This document shows positions 16,676 through 26,123 of a stretch of 64,000 nt of DNA, piece by piece. Position numbers and translations under genes: made by a program. Positions within the stretch are counted from its first letter, which is position 1, and every line of letters begins with the position of its first letter. Origin of the DNA: Planctomyces sp. SH-PL62 (GTDB lineage Bacteria; Planctomycetota; Planctomycetia; Isosphaerales; Isosphaeraceae); assembly GCF_001610895.1 (NCBI RefSeq), contig NZ_CP011273.1:682001-746000 (forward strand), given 5' to 3'. The notes under the pieces are model-generated. The model had not been told where the DNA came from and did not search any database. It saw only the letters and a list, made by a program, of their open reading frames with translations.

Positions 16676-17725
16676 TCAGGGCTTGGGCTCGTCGACGGGG
16701 GCGTGGGCGACCGCCCCGAGCTGCTCGATGATCTTGGCGTTGATCCGGTCGGCGGCCATGAGGTTGGCGACGCGGAGGGCGTTCTTGATCGCCCGGGCCT
16801 TCGACGAGCCGTGGCAGATGATGCAGGCCCCGCGAATGCCCAGCAGCGGCCCCCCGCCGAACTCCTCGTACTCGAACCGGGTCTTGAGGTTCATCAGGCT
16901 CTTGGCGATCCGATGGCCGACCTCGGCGGGGAACTCGGGGAGCATCCGCGCGAGTTCCTCGCGGAGCGTCGAGAAGAGGAACTCGACGGCCCCCTCCCCT
17001 CCCTTGAGGAGCACGTTGCCCACGAAGCCGTCGCAGATGACGACGCGGACGTGGCCCTCGTAGAGGTCCCGGCCCTCGACGTTGCCGACGAACCGGCTGG
17101 ACCAGGGGGATTCCTCGAACAGCTTCCGCGTGGCGCGGGTGAGGTCGTTCCCCTTCTCTTCCTCGGCGCCGACGTTGAGGATCCCGATCCGGGGCGCGGT
17201 GACCCCCAGGATCTCCTCGGCGTAGATCGAGCCCATCAGCCCGTACTGATAGAGGTCCTCGGGCTTGGGGGACATGTTGGCGCCGACGTCGATGATGACG
17301 ATCGGCCCCTGATGCGACGGGAAGATCGCGGCGATGCCCGGCCGGCGGACGCCGGGGAGGAACATCTTGGCGTGGGCCCCGGCGAACAGGGCCGAGGCCA
17401 CCATCGCGCCGGTGTTCCCCGCCGAGACGATCGCCTGGACCTCGCCGCCGGCCATCATGGCCCAGCTCCGGGAGATCGAGTTGTCCCGCTTCTTGCGCAG
17501 GGCCTCGACCGGCTTCTCGTCCATCCCGATGGCCTCGGCCGCATGGACGATCGGCAGCCGGTCGCGGGGGGCGTCCGGGGCCTTGTCCAGCTCGGCCTCG
17601 ATCCGTTCGCGGTCGCCGACCAGCACCGTGGTCAGGTCTTCGCAATCAAGGACCGCTTCCACCGCGCCCGCGACGATCGGTCCGGGGGCGAAGTCGCCTC
17701 CCATCGCGTCCAGGGCTATCCGCAT
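16676..17725 (-). CDS. plsX: Phosphate acyltransferase PlsX
   Basis: This 349-residue enzyme converts acyl-ACP to acyl-phosphate, the donor for PlsY in phospholipid synthesis. It starts with MRIALDAMGGDFAP, the PlsX signature, and continues with VSAGNTGAMVASALF, RPGIAAIFPSHQGPIVIIDVGAN and CDGFVGNVLLKG, all family-typical. The length is normal. In many bacteria rpmF (ribosomal protein L32) lies just upstream, but I find no L32 sequence in the 246 bases before this gene. fabD follows in the same direction. Confidence 0.96.
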   Translation of the reverse strand: MRIALDAMGGDFAPGPIVAGAVEAVLDCEDLTTVLVGDRERIEAELDKAPDAPRDRLPIVHAAEAIGMDEKPVEALRKKRDNSISRSWAMMAGGEVQAIVSAGNTGAMVASALFAGAHAKMFLPGVRRPGIAAIFPSHQGPIVIIDVGANMSPKPEDLYQYGLMGSIYAEEILGVTAPRIGILNVGAEEEKGNDLTRATRKLFEESPWSSRFVGNVEGRDLYEGHVRVVICDGFVGNVLLKGGEGAVEFLFSTLREELARMLPEFPAEVGHRIAKSLMNLKTRFEYEEFGGGPLLGIRGACIICHGSSKARAIKNALRVANLMAADRINAKIIEQLGAVAHAPVDEPKP

Positions 17726-17971
17726 CGTCGATCTCCCGGTGATCTCAGCACCTTGAACCGCCTCGTGGTTTTCCGCCGACCTCGGCTCGATGGCCGAGAA
17801 ACGACGACGGGATGCATGATCGGCGAGCGACGCCCAATCCGCATCCCGGAAAAAAACGCGTCCCGAGGCCCTCGGCGGACGCGAACCGACGCGGGGAGCG
17901 TCGGATTCATCAGCGTTCGCGAATAAAGCGGTTTCATCCTAGAAGACGCCCCGGCGGCTGTCAAGCGGACG

Positions 17972-20653
17972 TCAGCGTCGCCGGCCGGGGGCCCGGCGGG
18001 TCGTCCGGGATGCGGGGCCGAGTTCCACGCGAAACAATCCGTCGGGGCTGAGCCGACGCCGGGCGGCGTCGCGGACCCGAGCCGGGGTCACGGCGGCGAT
18101 CCGGGCAGGCCAGGTCCGGGGCTCGTCCAGCGGCAGCCCCAGCCGCTCCAGGTCCACCAGCCGCTCGGCCCGCTGCTCGACCGTCTGAAGCTCGAACAGC
18201 GAGGCTCCGGTCAGATAGCGCTGGACTCGGATCACCTCGTCGTCGGAAAAGTCGCCGTCGTGCATCGCCCGGATCTGTTCGGAGACGGCCGCGACGACCC
18301 GGTCGGCCTCCTCGGGCCGGGTCCCGGCGTAGATGCGGAAGACCCCCGGCAGGACGTCGGCCGAGTCGGTCGCCCCCCCCCCGATGCTGTAGACCAGCCC
18401 CATCTCGTCGCGGACGATCCGCCCCAACCGGTCGGAGAAGCCGGGGCCGCTCCCCAGGATGTGGTCCAGGATCAGCAGCGCGTCGAAGTCGGCGTCATGG
18501 CGGGAGATGCCGCGATGGCCCATCACGATGTGGACCTGCTCGCCCGGGCAGGAGATCCGGCGCGATCGGGGGGGGCCGACCTCTCCCAACGCCGGCCAGG
18601 TGGGGGGAGCCGCCCCGCCCTGCTCCCAGTCGCCGAAGTGGGCCTCGACCAGCCGCTTCAGCCGGGCCGCGTCGAACTCGCCGACGACGACGAGGAACGC
18701 GTTCTCGGGGGAGAAATGGCGGCGATGGTGCGCGACGACGTCGTCGCGGGTCAGCCGACGGAGCTCGCGCAGGCCCCCTCGGTAGTCGCGGCCAAGGGGA
18801 TGGTCGCCGTAGATCAGCCGTCGGAATTCCTGGTCGGCCCGGAACGCGGGGTCTTCCAGGTCGCTCTTGAGTTCGGCGATGAGCCGCTGCTTGGTCCAGG
18901 CGAGCGACTCGGCCGGGAAGGCGGGCCGTCGCGCCACGTCCGCCAGGATCTCCAGGCCCAGGGCCAGGTCCTCGGATCGGGCCCGCAGGGCGCTCCAGGC
19001 GGAGCTGAACTCCAGCGAGCCGCCGACGTCCTCGATGGCGGCGGCGACCTCCTGGGCGGTCCGGCCCTCGCAGCCTTCCTCCAGCATCCGGCTGGTGAGG
19101 GCCGCCGCGCCGGGGGCCGCCTCGCGGACCCAGCCCCCCTCGACGTAGAAGTCGACGGCCGCCACGCCGACGTCCGCCCGCCGCTCGTGGATGACCCGCA
19201 GGCCGTTGGCCAGGACGAACCGCCGGGGGCGGTAGTCCACCAGCTTGGGCCGCGCGCGGCCGACCGTCGCGGGCAGGTCGGAGGCGAAGATCAGCGGCGC
19301 GGGCTCGGTGCGGGCCACCGTCCCGCGGCGGATCTCGGGCGTCCTCGGGGCGGGGACCTCGTCCGTGCCGGAGCGAAGCAGCCAGCCGGCGGTGAGGTTG
19401 TCCTCCAGCAGATACTTCCCGGCGACCCGCCGGACGGCCGCCGCGTCGACGGCCAGCGCGGCGGCGTGGTCGGCCTGCCAGTCTCGCCAGTCGCCCCAGA
19501 GGGCGGCCTCACCCACGCCGCAGGCCAGGGCCAGGATGTCTTCCTGGTCCCACCGCCAGCCGGCCTCGAAGCGGTTGCGGACGCGGGCCATCTCCTCCTC
19601 GGAAGGCCCCCGGACGGTCAGGTCGTCGAGGATGTCGAGGACCGCGTCTTCCACCTCGTCCGGGTCGATCCGCTCGTCGGTCGCCTCGATCTGGACCAGG
19701 AACTGCCCCCCCTGCCGTCCCGGCGCGTGCTGCGCCTCGACCCAGCCGGCGAGGTGATCGTCCTCGACCAGCGACCGCCAGAGCCGGGATCGCCGGCCGG
19801 CGGAGAGGACGTCGGCCAGGACGTCGAGCGCCGGGGCGTCGGGATGCTGCGACGGGACGGTGTGCCAGCCGAGGACGCCCCGAGGCAGCGCGTCGGCTTC
19901 GGCGAGCACGAAGTCGCGGCGACCGGCCTGGGGCGACTCATCGCCTTCGGGACGGCCCCGAGGCGTCGAGCCGGGGGGGATCGCCCCGAACCGTTCCTCG
20001 GCCCTATCCAGCGCCCGCTCCGGGTCCAGGTCGCCGGCGAACACGATCACCGCGCCGTCGGGCCGGTAATGGCGGCGGTAGAAGGCCTCCAGGTCCTCGA
20101 CGGTGATCGACGCCACGTCGCGGGGCCAGCCCAGCACCGGGTTTCGGTACGGGTGCCGCAGGTAGGAGAGCGCCTGGTGGTTCTGCTCCAGCCGGGACAG
20201 GGCCGACTCCGCGTCGCGAGCCCGCTCCTCGCCGATGACCTGGCGCTCGGCCTCGACCTCGCGGGGGTCGAATCGCGCCGAGGTCATGCGGTCGGCCTCG
20301 ATCTCCAGCGCCAGCTCCCAGCGGTCGGCGGGGAGCGAGAACCAGTAGTGGGTGCGGTCCTCGCCGGTGTCGGCGTTGGCCTGGCCCCCCGCGACGAACG
20401 CCATCTGGTCGATGCTCCCCTTGGGGAAGCGCTCGGTCCCCTTGAAGAGCATGTGCTCGAGGAAGTGGGCGATCCCCGACTTCCCTGGGGGTTCGTCGAA
20501 CGAGCCGACCGGATAGAACAGGTCGCAGACGACGATCCGGACCCCCTTCCGAGGCAGGACCAGGATCTTCAGGCCGTTGCCCAGGACCCGTTCGAAAACG
20601 GGCTGGGAACCCACCTTGGCGATGGTGGAATGCGACTTGAGCCGTCGAGCCAT
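17972..20653 (-). CDS. Double-domain M16 zinc peptidase (insulinase/PqqL-like)
   Basis: This 893-residue protein joins two M16 units. The first half has the inverted zinc motif HFLEH (in SGIAHFLEHMLFKGTERFPKGS, about 62-66) with the downstream zinc-binding Glu region. The second half, from about residue 470 (RRFVLANGLRVIHERRADVGVAAVDFYVEGG), has a matching fold but shows TSRMLEEGCEGRT in place of HxxEH, so it is the inactive structural half. Such peptidases form a clamshell that cleaves peptides. No signal peptide is visible. It is divergent from the DUF1559 gene. A parS-like site lies near its 3' end at 18022-18035. Confidence 0.92.
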   Translation of the reverse strand: MARRLKSHSTIAKVGSQPVFERVLGNGLKILVLPRKGVRIVVCDLFYPVGSFDEPPGKSGIAHFLEHMLFKGTERFPKGSIDQMAFVAGGQANADTGEDRTHYWFSLPADRWELALEIEADRMTSARFDPREVEAERQVIGEERARDAESALSRLEQNHQALSYLRHPYRNPVLGWPRDVASITVEDLEAFYRRHYRPDGAVIVFAGDLDPERALDRAEERFGAIPPGSTPRGRPEGDESPQAGRRDFVLAEADALPRGVLGWHTVPSQHPDAPALDVLADVLSAGRRSRLWRSLVEDDHLAGWVEAQHAPGRQGGQFLVQIEATDERIDPDEVEDAVLDILDDLTVRGPSEEEMARVRNRFEAGWRWDQEDILALACGVGEAALWGDWRDWQADHAAALAVDAAAVRRVAGKYLLEDNLTAGWLLRSGTDEVPAPRTPEIRRGTVARTEPAPLIFASDLPATVGRARPKLVDYRPRRFVLANGLRVIHERRADVGVAAVDFYVEGGWVREAAPGAAALTSRMLEEGCEGRTAQEVAAAIEDVGGSLEFSSAWSALRARSEDLALGLEILADVARRPAFPAESLAWTKQRLIAELKSDLEDPAFRADQEFRRLIYGDHPLGRDYRGGLRELRRLTRDDVVAHHRRHFSPENAFLVVVGEFDAARLKRLVEAHFGDWEQGGAAPPTWPALGEVGPPRSRRISCPGEQVHIVMGHRGISRHDADFDALLILDHILGSGPGFSDRLGRIVRDEMGLVYSIGGGATDSADVLPGVFRIYAGTRPEEADRVVAAVSEQIRAMHDGDFSDDEVIRVQRYLTGASLFELQTVEQRAERLVDLERLGLPLDEPRTWPARIAAVTPARVRDAARRRLSPDGLFRVELGPASRTTRRAPGRRR
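18022..18035. promoter_or_regulatory. parS-like site 2
   Basis: GTTCCACGCGAAAC, flanked by A on both sides, matches the parS core at 12 of 14 positions. It is identical to the site at 12376. It lies in the last 65 bases of the M16 peptidase gene. Confidence 0.6.
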
Positions 20654-21022
20654 TTCGGAGCGACCCTTTCATCCCTCGGTCGGAGGAGTGCGGGGGGGAC
20701 GTCGAGGAGCCCGGGCTCCGTCAGGACGTCGCGGCGGGGCTCGGCCCCATGACGAGGCCCCGTCCTGGACCGAGGGCGCAGCTCCAGTCTATCATCTCCG
20801 GCGGTTCCCCGCTCCCCCGACTCGAGGCGGCCCGACGCGAGCGGGAGCCGAGCGGGCGGCCATTCGAGGCCTCGACCGTCCGCCGGCGGGTTTCCACGCA
20901 GCCACTTTCCCGTCATGATGGATGCGGGGCGACGCGCGGTCCGCGGCGACCCCCGTCGGCCTCGCCGACGCTGGTTGGACGACGAGGGCCTCACGGGCGG
21001 GCCCGGCTCGGAGACTCCCCTC
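20654..21022. other. Divergent intergenic region
   Basis: It lies between the M16 peptidase gene (minus) and the DUF1559 gene (plus). Open frames running through it are continuations or shadows with no family features. No clear promoter hexamers or hairpins were found. Confidence 0.45.
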
Positions 21023-21928
21023 ATGCTCCGCGACGCACGCCGCGGCATCACCCTCATCGAGCTGCTGGTCGTGGTCGCCATCGTCGGCTTGCTCACGGCG
21101 ATCCTCGTGCCGGCCGCGATGCGGGCCCGGGAGTCGGCCCGGCGGGCGCAGTGCGCCTCGCACCTTCACAACCTGGGCATCGCCCTGCACCAGCACCAGG
21201 GGGCGCGGGGGACGTTCCCTTCGGGGGCCGGCCCGCGCTCACTCCACTGGAAGCTCCTACCGTTCCTGGGATACGAGGCCCTGGCGCGGTCGACCATCGA
21301 CGACCGGACGGCGTCGATCCCGATCCCGGGGTCCTACCTCTGCCCCTCCGACACCGCCCGGACCGCCGCGCTCTCCCGCTTCGCGACCAACTACGCGGGG
21401 AACGCCGGGCTGCTCGGCCGCGAGCCCGTCTCGGACTGGGACGGGGCCTTCCTCGACACGGAGCTGTCCCCCCACGACGTCCCCGACGGCCTCAGCGCGA
21501 CCGCCGGCGTCGCCGAGTGGATCGTCGGTCCCGGCGACGTCGCGCGGCCGTCCCGGCTCGGGTCGATCCACACCCTCGACATCCAGTTCCCCGATACGCC
21601 CGCCGGCCCCGACGCCTTCCTTCAGGCCTGCGCCACATTGAACGACCTGCGGACGGGCCCGGCGGCCGTGCCCTTCAAGGGCTCGTACTGGTTCCGGGGC
21701 CGGCTCGGCCATTCCCTGTACACCCACGCCTTGACCCTGGATCGGCCCTCCTGCCGCGCAGCGCCCGACCTCAATGCCATCACCGCCGGCAGCCTCCACG
21801 GCAACGGCGGCCACGTCCTGTTCCTCGACGGCGGCGTCCGGTTCCTCAGGGACGCCATCCACCCCGCCGTCTGGAAGGCCCTCGGCACCCGCGCCGGGGG
21901 AGAGTCGATCCTGGGCGACACATACTGA
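21023..21928 (+). CDS. DUF1559 prepilin-type (pseudopilin-like) protein
   Basis: This 301-residue protein begins with a type IV prepilin leader. MLRDARRG is followed by ITLIELLVVVAIVGLLTAILVPA, with the conserved Glu at position 5 of the mature form. It then has the planctomycete DUF1559 body (QCASHLHNLGIALHQH) and ends with HGNGGHVLFLDGGVRFL, the H-x9-DG type tail. DUF1559 proteins are greatly expanded in planctomycetes and are presumed surface or secretion-apparatus components. I placed the start at 21023 because the prepilin leader is normally short, although an upstream in-frame ATG exists at 20915. Confidence 0.92.
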   Translation: MLRDARRGITLIELLVVVAIVGLLTAILVPAAMRARESARRAQCASHLHNLGIALHQHQGARGTFPSGAGPRSLHWKLLPFLGYEALARSTIDDRTASIPIPGSYLCPSDTARTAALSRFATNYAGNAGLLGREPVSDWDGAFLDTELSPHDVPDGLSATAGVAEWIVGPGDVARPSRLGSIHTLDIQFPDTPAGPDAFLQACATLNDLRTGPAAVPFKGSYWFRGRLGHSLYTHALTLDRPSCRAAPDLNAITAGSLHGNGGHVLFLDGGVRFLRDAIHPAVWKALGTRAGGESILGDTY

Positions 21929-22027
21929 TCTCGATCGAGACCGTCGCCGATTCCCTCGTCTCCCAGGCCCCGCGGTGTGATACGGTCGCACCCCAAATCA
22001 CCAGCCCCCCGAGCGAGGCACGCGAGC

Positions 22028-22705
22028 ATGGAACCGACGGCACCCTCGACGACGCCCATGTCCGACGGGCGAGGCGGGTCCTCGCCTCGCGGCTGCACGA
22101 TCGCCAAGCTGTTCGTCCTGGGCGGATTCCTGGTCCTGCTCTCGTCGAGCTACTACCTTCGCACCGAGGTGCTGGCTCTGAACCGCATCCGATTCTCGGC
22201 GGACGAGGCGCGGGCCGACTTCGAGTTGAAGCGACTCCGCGAGGCCGGCCCGGAGCGTCAGGAACGCTACCAGGTGGAGCTGAAGAACTACCAGTTGCAG
22301 GTGGAGCACTACGAGAAGATGTCCCAGCTCTACCGCGAGGACCTCGTGAAGTACCTGGAGCTGACCAAGGACCAGGCCCCGATGCAGACGGCGCCCCAGC
22401 TTCCCATCCGGCCGCAGCCCCCGGAGCCCCCCGAGGTCCGGGAGAAGCTCGCCCAGATCAACATGGAGTTTCGAACCCGCAAGTACCAGTACTTCGTGGC
22501 GACCGGCATCCTGAACTGGGCGGCGTGGGCCGCCGCCCTCGCCCTGACCGGCGGCCTGCTCTTCCTGCTGCTGTTCGAGCGCGACGGGCCCCGGCTCATC
22601 TACCTGGCGGTCCTCGTGTTGAGCTTCGTCTTCCTGATCGGTCCGTCGTTCCACTCGATCCTCAGCGCCATCGTCGGATTCCTGGAAGCGCCTCGGGTCA
22701 ATTGA
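22028..22705 (+). CDS. Membrane protein with coiled-coil region, unknown function
   Basis: This 225-residue protein has one hydrophobic segment near the N-terminus (KLFVLGGFLVLLSSSYYL, about 28-45). A charged helical stretch rich in Glu, Arg and Lys follows (about 55-115, with ERYQVELKNYQLQVEHYEKMSQLYREDLVKYLEL, likely coiled coil), then a Pro-rich linker. Two more hydrophobic segments lie near the C-terminus (NWAAWAAALALTGGLLFLLLF and LIYLAVLVLSFVFLIG). I do not recognise the family. It follows the DUF1559 gene by about 100 bases on the same strand. It may be an envelope scaffold, but nothing shows a specific role. Confidence 0.7.
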   Translation: MEPTAPSTTPMSDGRGGSSPRGCTIAKLFVLGGFLVLLSSSYYLRTEVLALNRIRFSADEARADFELKRLREAGPERQERYQVELKNYQLQVEHYEKMSQLYREDLVKYLELTKDQAPMQTAPQLPIRPQPPEPPEVREKLAQINMEFRTRKYQYFVATGILNWAAWAAALALTGGLLFLLLFERDGPRLIYLAVLVLSFVFLIGPSFHSILSAIVGFLEAPRVN

Positions 22706-22723
22706 ATGGACCTGCGGCGCGTC

Positions 22724-22737
22724 GTTCCACGGGAAAC
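22724..22737. promoter_or_regulatory. parS-like site 3
   Basis: GTTCCACGGGAAAC matches the parS core at 12 of 14 positions. It lies in the 156-base gap between two plus-strand genes. The next parS-like site is about 620 bp away, at 23348. Confidence 0.6.
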
Positions 22738-22861
22738 GCTGGCTTTGGGCGTCCCCCCGCTTCCGCCCCGGCCCGACCGGGAGGGAGACGGTGGCGGTCG
22801 CTTCGTGCTCGCGAGCTTGCCTGACTTTCGTCGATTCAAGTTCCTCAGCGGGGAGTCCACG

Positions 22862-23320
22862 ATGATGCAGACTTTGATCCTGGCGTTGACGATCTGGACG
22901 GACGTAGCTGGCGGGGCGTCCGTCATGCCCCATGAGGCGGGCTCGGCCCAGGTCGGCTCGCTGAAGGTGGTGGTCTCCGGGCCTCGGTCCCGCGTCGAGG
23001 GGGAGACGGTGCGATGCATCGGAGGGGCCACGATGGTGGTCCGGGGTCGGATCGAGACTCAGACCGAGCGCGACCTCCCCGAAAAGCTCCGCGCCGAAGC
23101 CGCTCTCGACGGCAAGGTCGCGGCCCAGGAAATCGGCGAGCTGAAGCCCGTCGAGGGACACCCGGGCGTCTTCACCTTCATCATCGAGCTGAAGGCCCCC
23201 CAGACCCCGGGCCTCTACGAGTTCCGGATCAGGCCCGAAGGGAAATCCCGGGGCGGTGAGGCCTGCAAGGGAGCCAGGAAGTATCCAGGACTCCCCGTAC
23301 AGGTCGTTCCGAACAAGTAG
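22862..23320 (+). CDS. Hypothetical secreted protein
   Basis: This 152-residue protein has a hydrophobic N-terminus (MMQTLILALTIWTDVAGGASV) that may be a signal peptide. A beta-strand-rich domain follows, containing KVVVSGPRSRVEGETV, VRGRIETQTERDLPEKL and GVFTFIIELKAPQTPGLYEFRI, consistent with an immunoglobulin-like fold. No family is recognised. The start was chosen from GGGGAG about 7 bases upstream; the reading frame is open further upstream but crosses a parS-like site. It converges on the GH42-like gene, with stops about 30 bases apart. Confidence 0.6.
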   Translation: MMQTLILALTIWTDVAGGASVMPHEAGSAQVGSLKVVVSGPRSRVEGETVRCIGGATMVVRGRIETQTERDLPEKLRAEAALDGKVAAQEIGELKPVEGHPGVFTFIIELKAPQTPGLYEFRIRPEGKSRGGEACKGARKYPGLPVQVVPNK

Positions 23321-23347
23321 CCGAACGACCCGGTCGGAACGTCTCCC

Positions 23348-23361
23348 GTTTCACGGGGAAC
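23348..23361. promoter_or_regulatory. parS-like site 4
   Basis: GTTTCACGGGGAAC matches the parS core at 12 of 14 positions. It overlaps the stop codon of the GH42-like gene, at the border of a convergent gene pair. Confidence 0.6.
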
Positions 23362-25984
23362 GCAAGATCCGGGTGTCGCCCAGCTTCATGGGGAGCACCG
23401 GCGCGGCGCCGCCGGGGAGCGTCTCGCCGGTCAGGGCGTCGATCGCCCCGGCCCGACCGCGAGGGAGCTGGAGTTTGACCGCGCCGTCCTGGCTGGCGTG
23501 GAGGACGACGAACGGGCCGTTCGCGTACACGTTGCAATCCACCTCCGTGTAGAGGTGGACGCCCGCCTTCCGCGAGGCCAGCCGCAGCACTTCCGAGGTG
23601 AGTCCCGGCGGGCCGACGAACAGCGAGAACTCCCCATCGACGGTCCCATCCCGGAGCGCGAGGGCCGGCGAGCCGTCGGGATACCGGGCGAGGATCTCGG
23701 ACTCCTTCGCGTCGGTCGCCGCGAAGGTCGGGCGGACGTGGGCTTCCACCCCGAAGCCTCTGGAGAGTCCCAGGGCCTTGCCGGCCTGCGTCGGATCGGC
23801 CCATGCCCGAGCGGCCAGGCTGGGCTCGAGGCGGAAGCCGGTCAGTTCCCGCATGGCCTCAGGCGAGGGGACCTCGCCGTCGTACCAGCCGGGGGCGTAG
23901 CACCAGACCACCCCCTTGCCCCGCGTGGCCCATCGAAGCTCGGCGCGTTGCTCGGCGGTCAGGCTCCAGGCGTCGAGGATCACGTATAGCCGGGCGTCCA
24001 CCTTGCCGGCGATCACGTCGTCGATCAGGTACTGACCGTACGGCGCGCCGGCTCGCCCGAGGGCTCTCCGAGCCTCGTACACGGCGGGACGGCTCACGAC
24101 CTGGCCGCCGGCCGCGATCCGGGTCAGGCTCGCCTCGTCGATCACGGCGGCGACCTCCGGGCGATAGGCGACGGGGTTGTCCAGCAGGGGGCCGTCGATG
24201 GCTTCCAGACGCTTCATCTCGTCCCAGAGGCGGCGGTCGTTGAACCAGCCGGTCGCGCCCAGGTCCATCCACCAGGTCGCGAGGTTCCGCACGGCCTGCT
24301 GGCCGACGTTGCGGAGGAGGATCTTGTTGGTCTCCTCCAGCGTGTCGACGCCGGACTCCGCGCCGGGGAACGTGCTGCCGCGCGCCAGGTAGGTCCGGGT
24401 GTCGTCCTCGACGAGCCACATCTTGCCCGCCAGCGCCACGCTCTCGGCGGCGGTCATCGCGGGCGCCCCCTCGCCCAGCCCCCGGTCGAAGTACGAGATC
24501 GGCGAGCAGAGGACGTCGACGTCCGGCGAGTCCAGGACCCGGCGCAGGGCGTAGTGGCCGGAGATCGCCGGGCCGAGCCGCACCGCACCGAACTCGAACA
24601 GGTAGCCGTAGAAGAAGACGGAGAGCTTCCGCCCTTGCGACCCCTCGCGGACGGACTTCGCCAGCGACAGGACGCAATCGGCCATCGCCTCCTGCTGGAA
24701 CGTCGACCAGTCGAGGATCGGCCTCTCGACCCTGGGGTCGCGGAAGATCCCGTTGGGCGCCGCACGCCGGTCCTTCGGCGAGGGGACGGCCGCGGCGTCC
24801 AGGCTCGCGCCGGGATCGTTCCAAGCCTTGCGGAGCGCGTCGTCGGTCTGGTAGCGGGCGCGGAGCCAGAGGCGCCAGGCGGCGAGGTCGGCCGGGGCGT
24901 AGCCGTTGAGGGCGTCGCCCCAGGTCTCCTCGTAGAACCACTCGCCGGTGTTCTGGCCGGTCGGGTGGTAGCCGGCGACGTGGTCGCCGAACTTCGCCTC
25001 GACGTGCTCCACCAGTTCCCGGAGCCGGGCGGAGGCGTCCTCGCGGAACCGGGCCGAGGCGGGGACGGCGTTCCGGGTCGCCCCGTCGTCCCAGCGCATG
25101 GCCTCGCCCGGATGTCGCGCGCTCCACCAGGCGGGCGGATAGAGGCCCACGCGAGGCAGCAGGAGCGCCCGGGGATTCACGCGCAGCACCTGCTCGCAGG
25201 CCGAGTCGACGGCCGACCAATCGGCGGGCTTGCCGGGCTCGGGCCAGGGGAGGTCCATCGGGAAACCGACGAAGTCCACGCCCACGCCGGCCGCGAGTTG
25301 GATCTCGGTCTCGTACGGTCCCGGAGGCCCGCCGAGGTAGACGAACGACGAGCCCGGCCGGTAGAACGCGACGTTCAGGTCGCGAGCCACGCTCGACCGG
25401 ACCCAGAACGTCGCCTCGTAGCGTCTCCCCTTGATGAGCTTCAACCGCGAATGGTGAAAGACGTGGAAGTCGGGCCATTCGCCTCCGGCCGCCGGGGCCT
25501 TCAGAGCGATCCGCAACGACGCCGATCCCCCCTTCCCCGCACCCGCCTGGACGGCCGCCGCGCCCACCGTGTTCTGGGCGCCCGTCGGCCAGAAGGTCCA
25601 GGCGCGGGAGAACGATCCCGGCCCGGCTTCGAAGTCCTGGAGCGGGATCACCTCGCGGCCGTCCTCCATTTCGACGACCCGCAGGTCGTCGACGTCGACC
25701 TCGCCGGGCTTCGCGCCGCAGCGGAAGTGCATCGTCCCGTCGTCGGCCGATTCGGTCGCGACGAACTCGAACCGGACCTCCTTCGCCTCCGGCCCGATCG
25801 CGATCGGCGCCGAGCCCGGAATCCCGAAGAACATCCGCGCCCGGACCGGTCGACCGTCCACGATCAGTTGCGGCGCCCCGTTCCGGACCTCGACCCGGAC
25901 CGAGAGCGCGAACGCCGACGTCGGGATCAAGACCGCGACGGCCATCGCCGCAAGCCTCATTCGTGAGTGGCGAAATCGCTGCAT
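23351..25984 (-). CDS. Secreted GH42-like glycoside hydrolase
   Basis: This 877-residue protein has a signal peptide (MRLAAMAVAVLIPTSAFA) and a beta-rich carbohydrate-binding-like domain (about 30-215, with DVDDLRVVEMEDG). A TIM-barrel region (about 225-610) follows. It carries FGDHVAGYHPTGQNTGEWFYEETWG, with a candidate acid/base Glu in the NTGEW segment, and ESVALAGKMWLVEDDTRT with a candidate nucleophile Glu, the layout of GH42 beta-galactosidases. The C-terminal part resembles a beta-galactosidase trimerisation domain (AVIDEASLTRIAAG onward). Substrate is unknown. GGAGG lies 8 bases before the ATG. Confidence 0.7.
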   Translation of the reverse strand: MQRFRHSRMRLAAMAVAVLIPTSAFALSVRVEVRNGAPQLIVDGRPVRARMFFGIPGSAPIAIGPEAKEVRFEFVATESADDGTMHFRCGAKPGEVDVDDLRVVEMEDGREVIPLQDFEAGPGSFSRAWTFWPTGAQNTVGAAAVQAGAGKGGSASLRIALKAPAAGGEWPDFHVFHHSRLKLIKGRRYEATFWVRSSVARDLNVAFYRPGSSFVYLGGPPGPYETEIQLAAGVGVDFVGFPMDLPWPEPGKPADWSAVDSACEQVLRVNPRALLLPRVGLYPPAWWSARHPGEAMRWDDGATRNAVPASARFREDASARLRELVEHVEAKFGDHVAGYHPTGQNTGEWFYEETWGDALNGYAPADLAAWRLWLRARYQTDDALRKAWNDPGASLDAAAVPSPKDRRAAPNGIFRDPRVERPILDWSTFQQEAMADCVLSLAKSVREGSQGRKLSVFFYGYLFEFGAVRLGPAISGHYALRRVLDSPDVDVLCSPISYFDRGLGEGAPAMTAAESVALAGKMWLVEDDTRTYLARGSTFPGAESGVDTLEETNKILLRNVGQQAVRNLATWWMDLGATGWFNDRRLWDEMKRLEAIDGPLLDNPVAYRPEVAAVIDEASLTRIAAGGQVVSRPAVYEARRALGRAGAPYGQYLIDDVIAGKVDARLYVILDAWSLTAEQRAELRWATRGKGVVWCYAPGWYDGEVPSPEAMRELTGFRLEPSLAARAWADPTQAGKALGLSRGFGVEAHVRPTFAATDAKESEILARYPDGSPALALRDGTVDGEFSLFVGPPGLTSEVLRLASRKAGVHLYTEVDCNVYANGPFVVLHASQDGAVKLQLPRGRAGAIDALTGETLPGGAAPVLPMKLGDTRILRSP

Positions 25985-26123
25985 CGTGGAAACCTCCTGG
26001 GAGGAGGGCCGTGGCGGCCGGAGGAAGGCGGGTGGGAGAGAGGGCGGATCGTCGGCGAGGCGGGAAGGTGGGTAGGGACGGCGAGGGAACGGAGCCCCCG
26101 GAGGAGCCCCGCCGTCCTCGGCC

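Noticed and set aside
17716-17964. An 82-codon minus-strand open frame just upstream of plsX, checked for rpmF
   Set aside because: It contains none of the L32 residues (no MAVPK start or zinc-binding Cys motif) and resembles a leader region, not a gene.
18260-20752. An 830-codon plus-strand open frame antisense to the M16 peptidase
   Set aside because: It mirrors the M16 gene codon bias, contains no family motifs and has no ribosome site.
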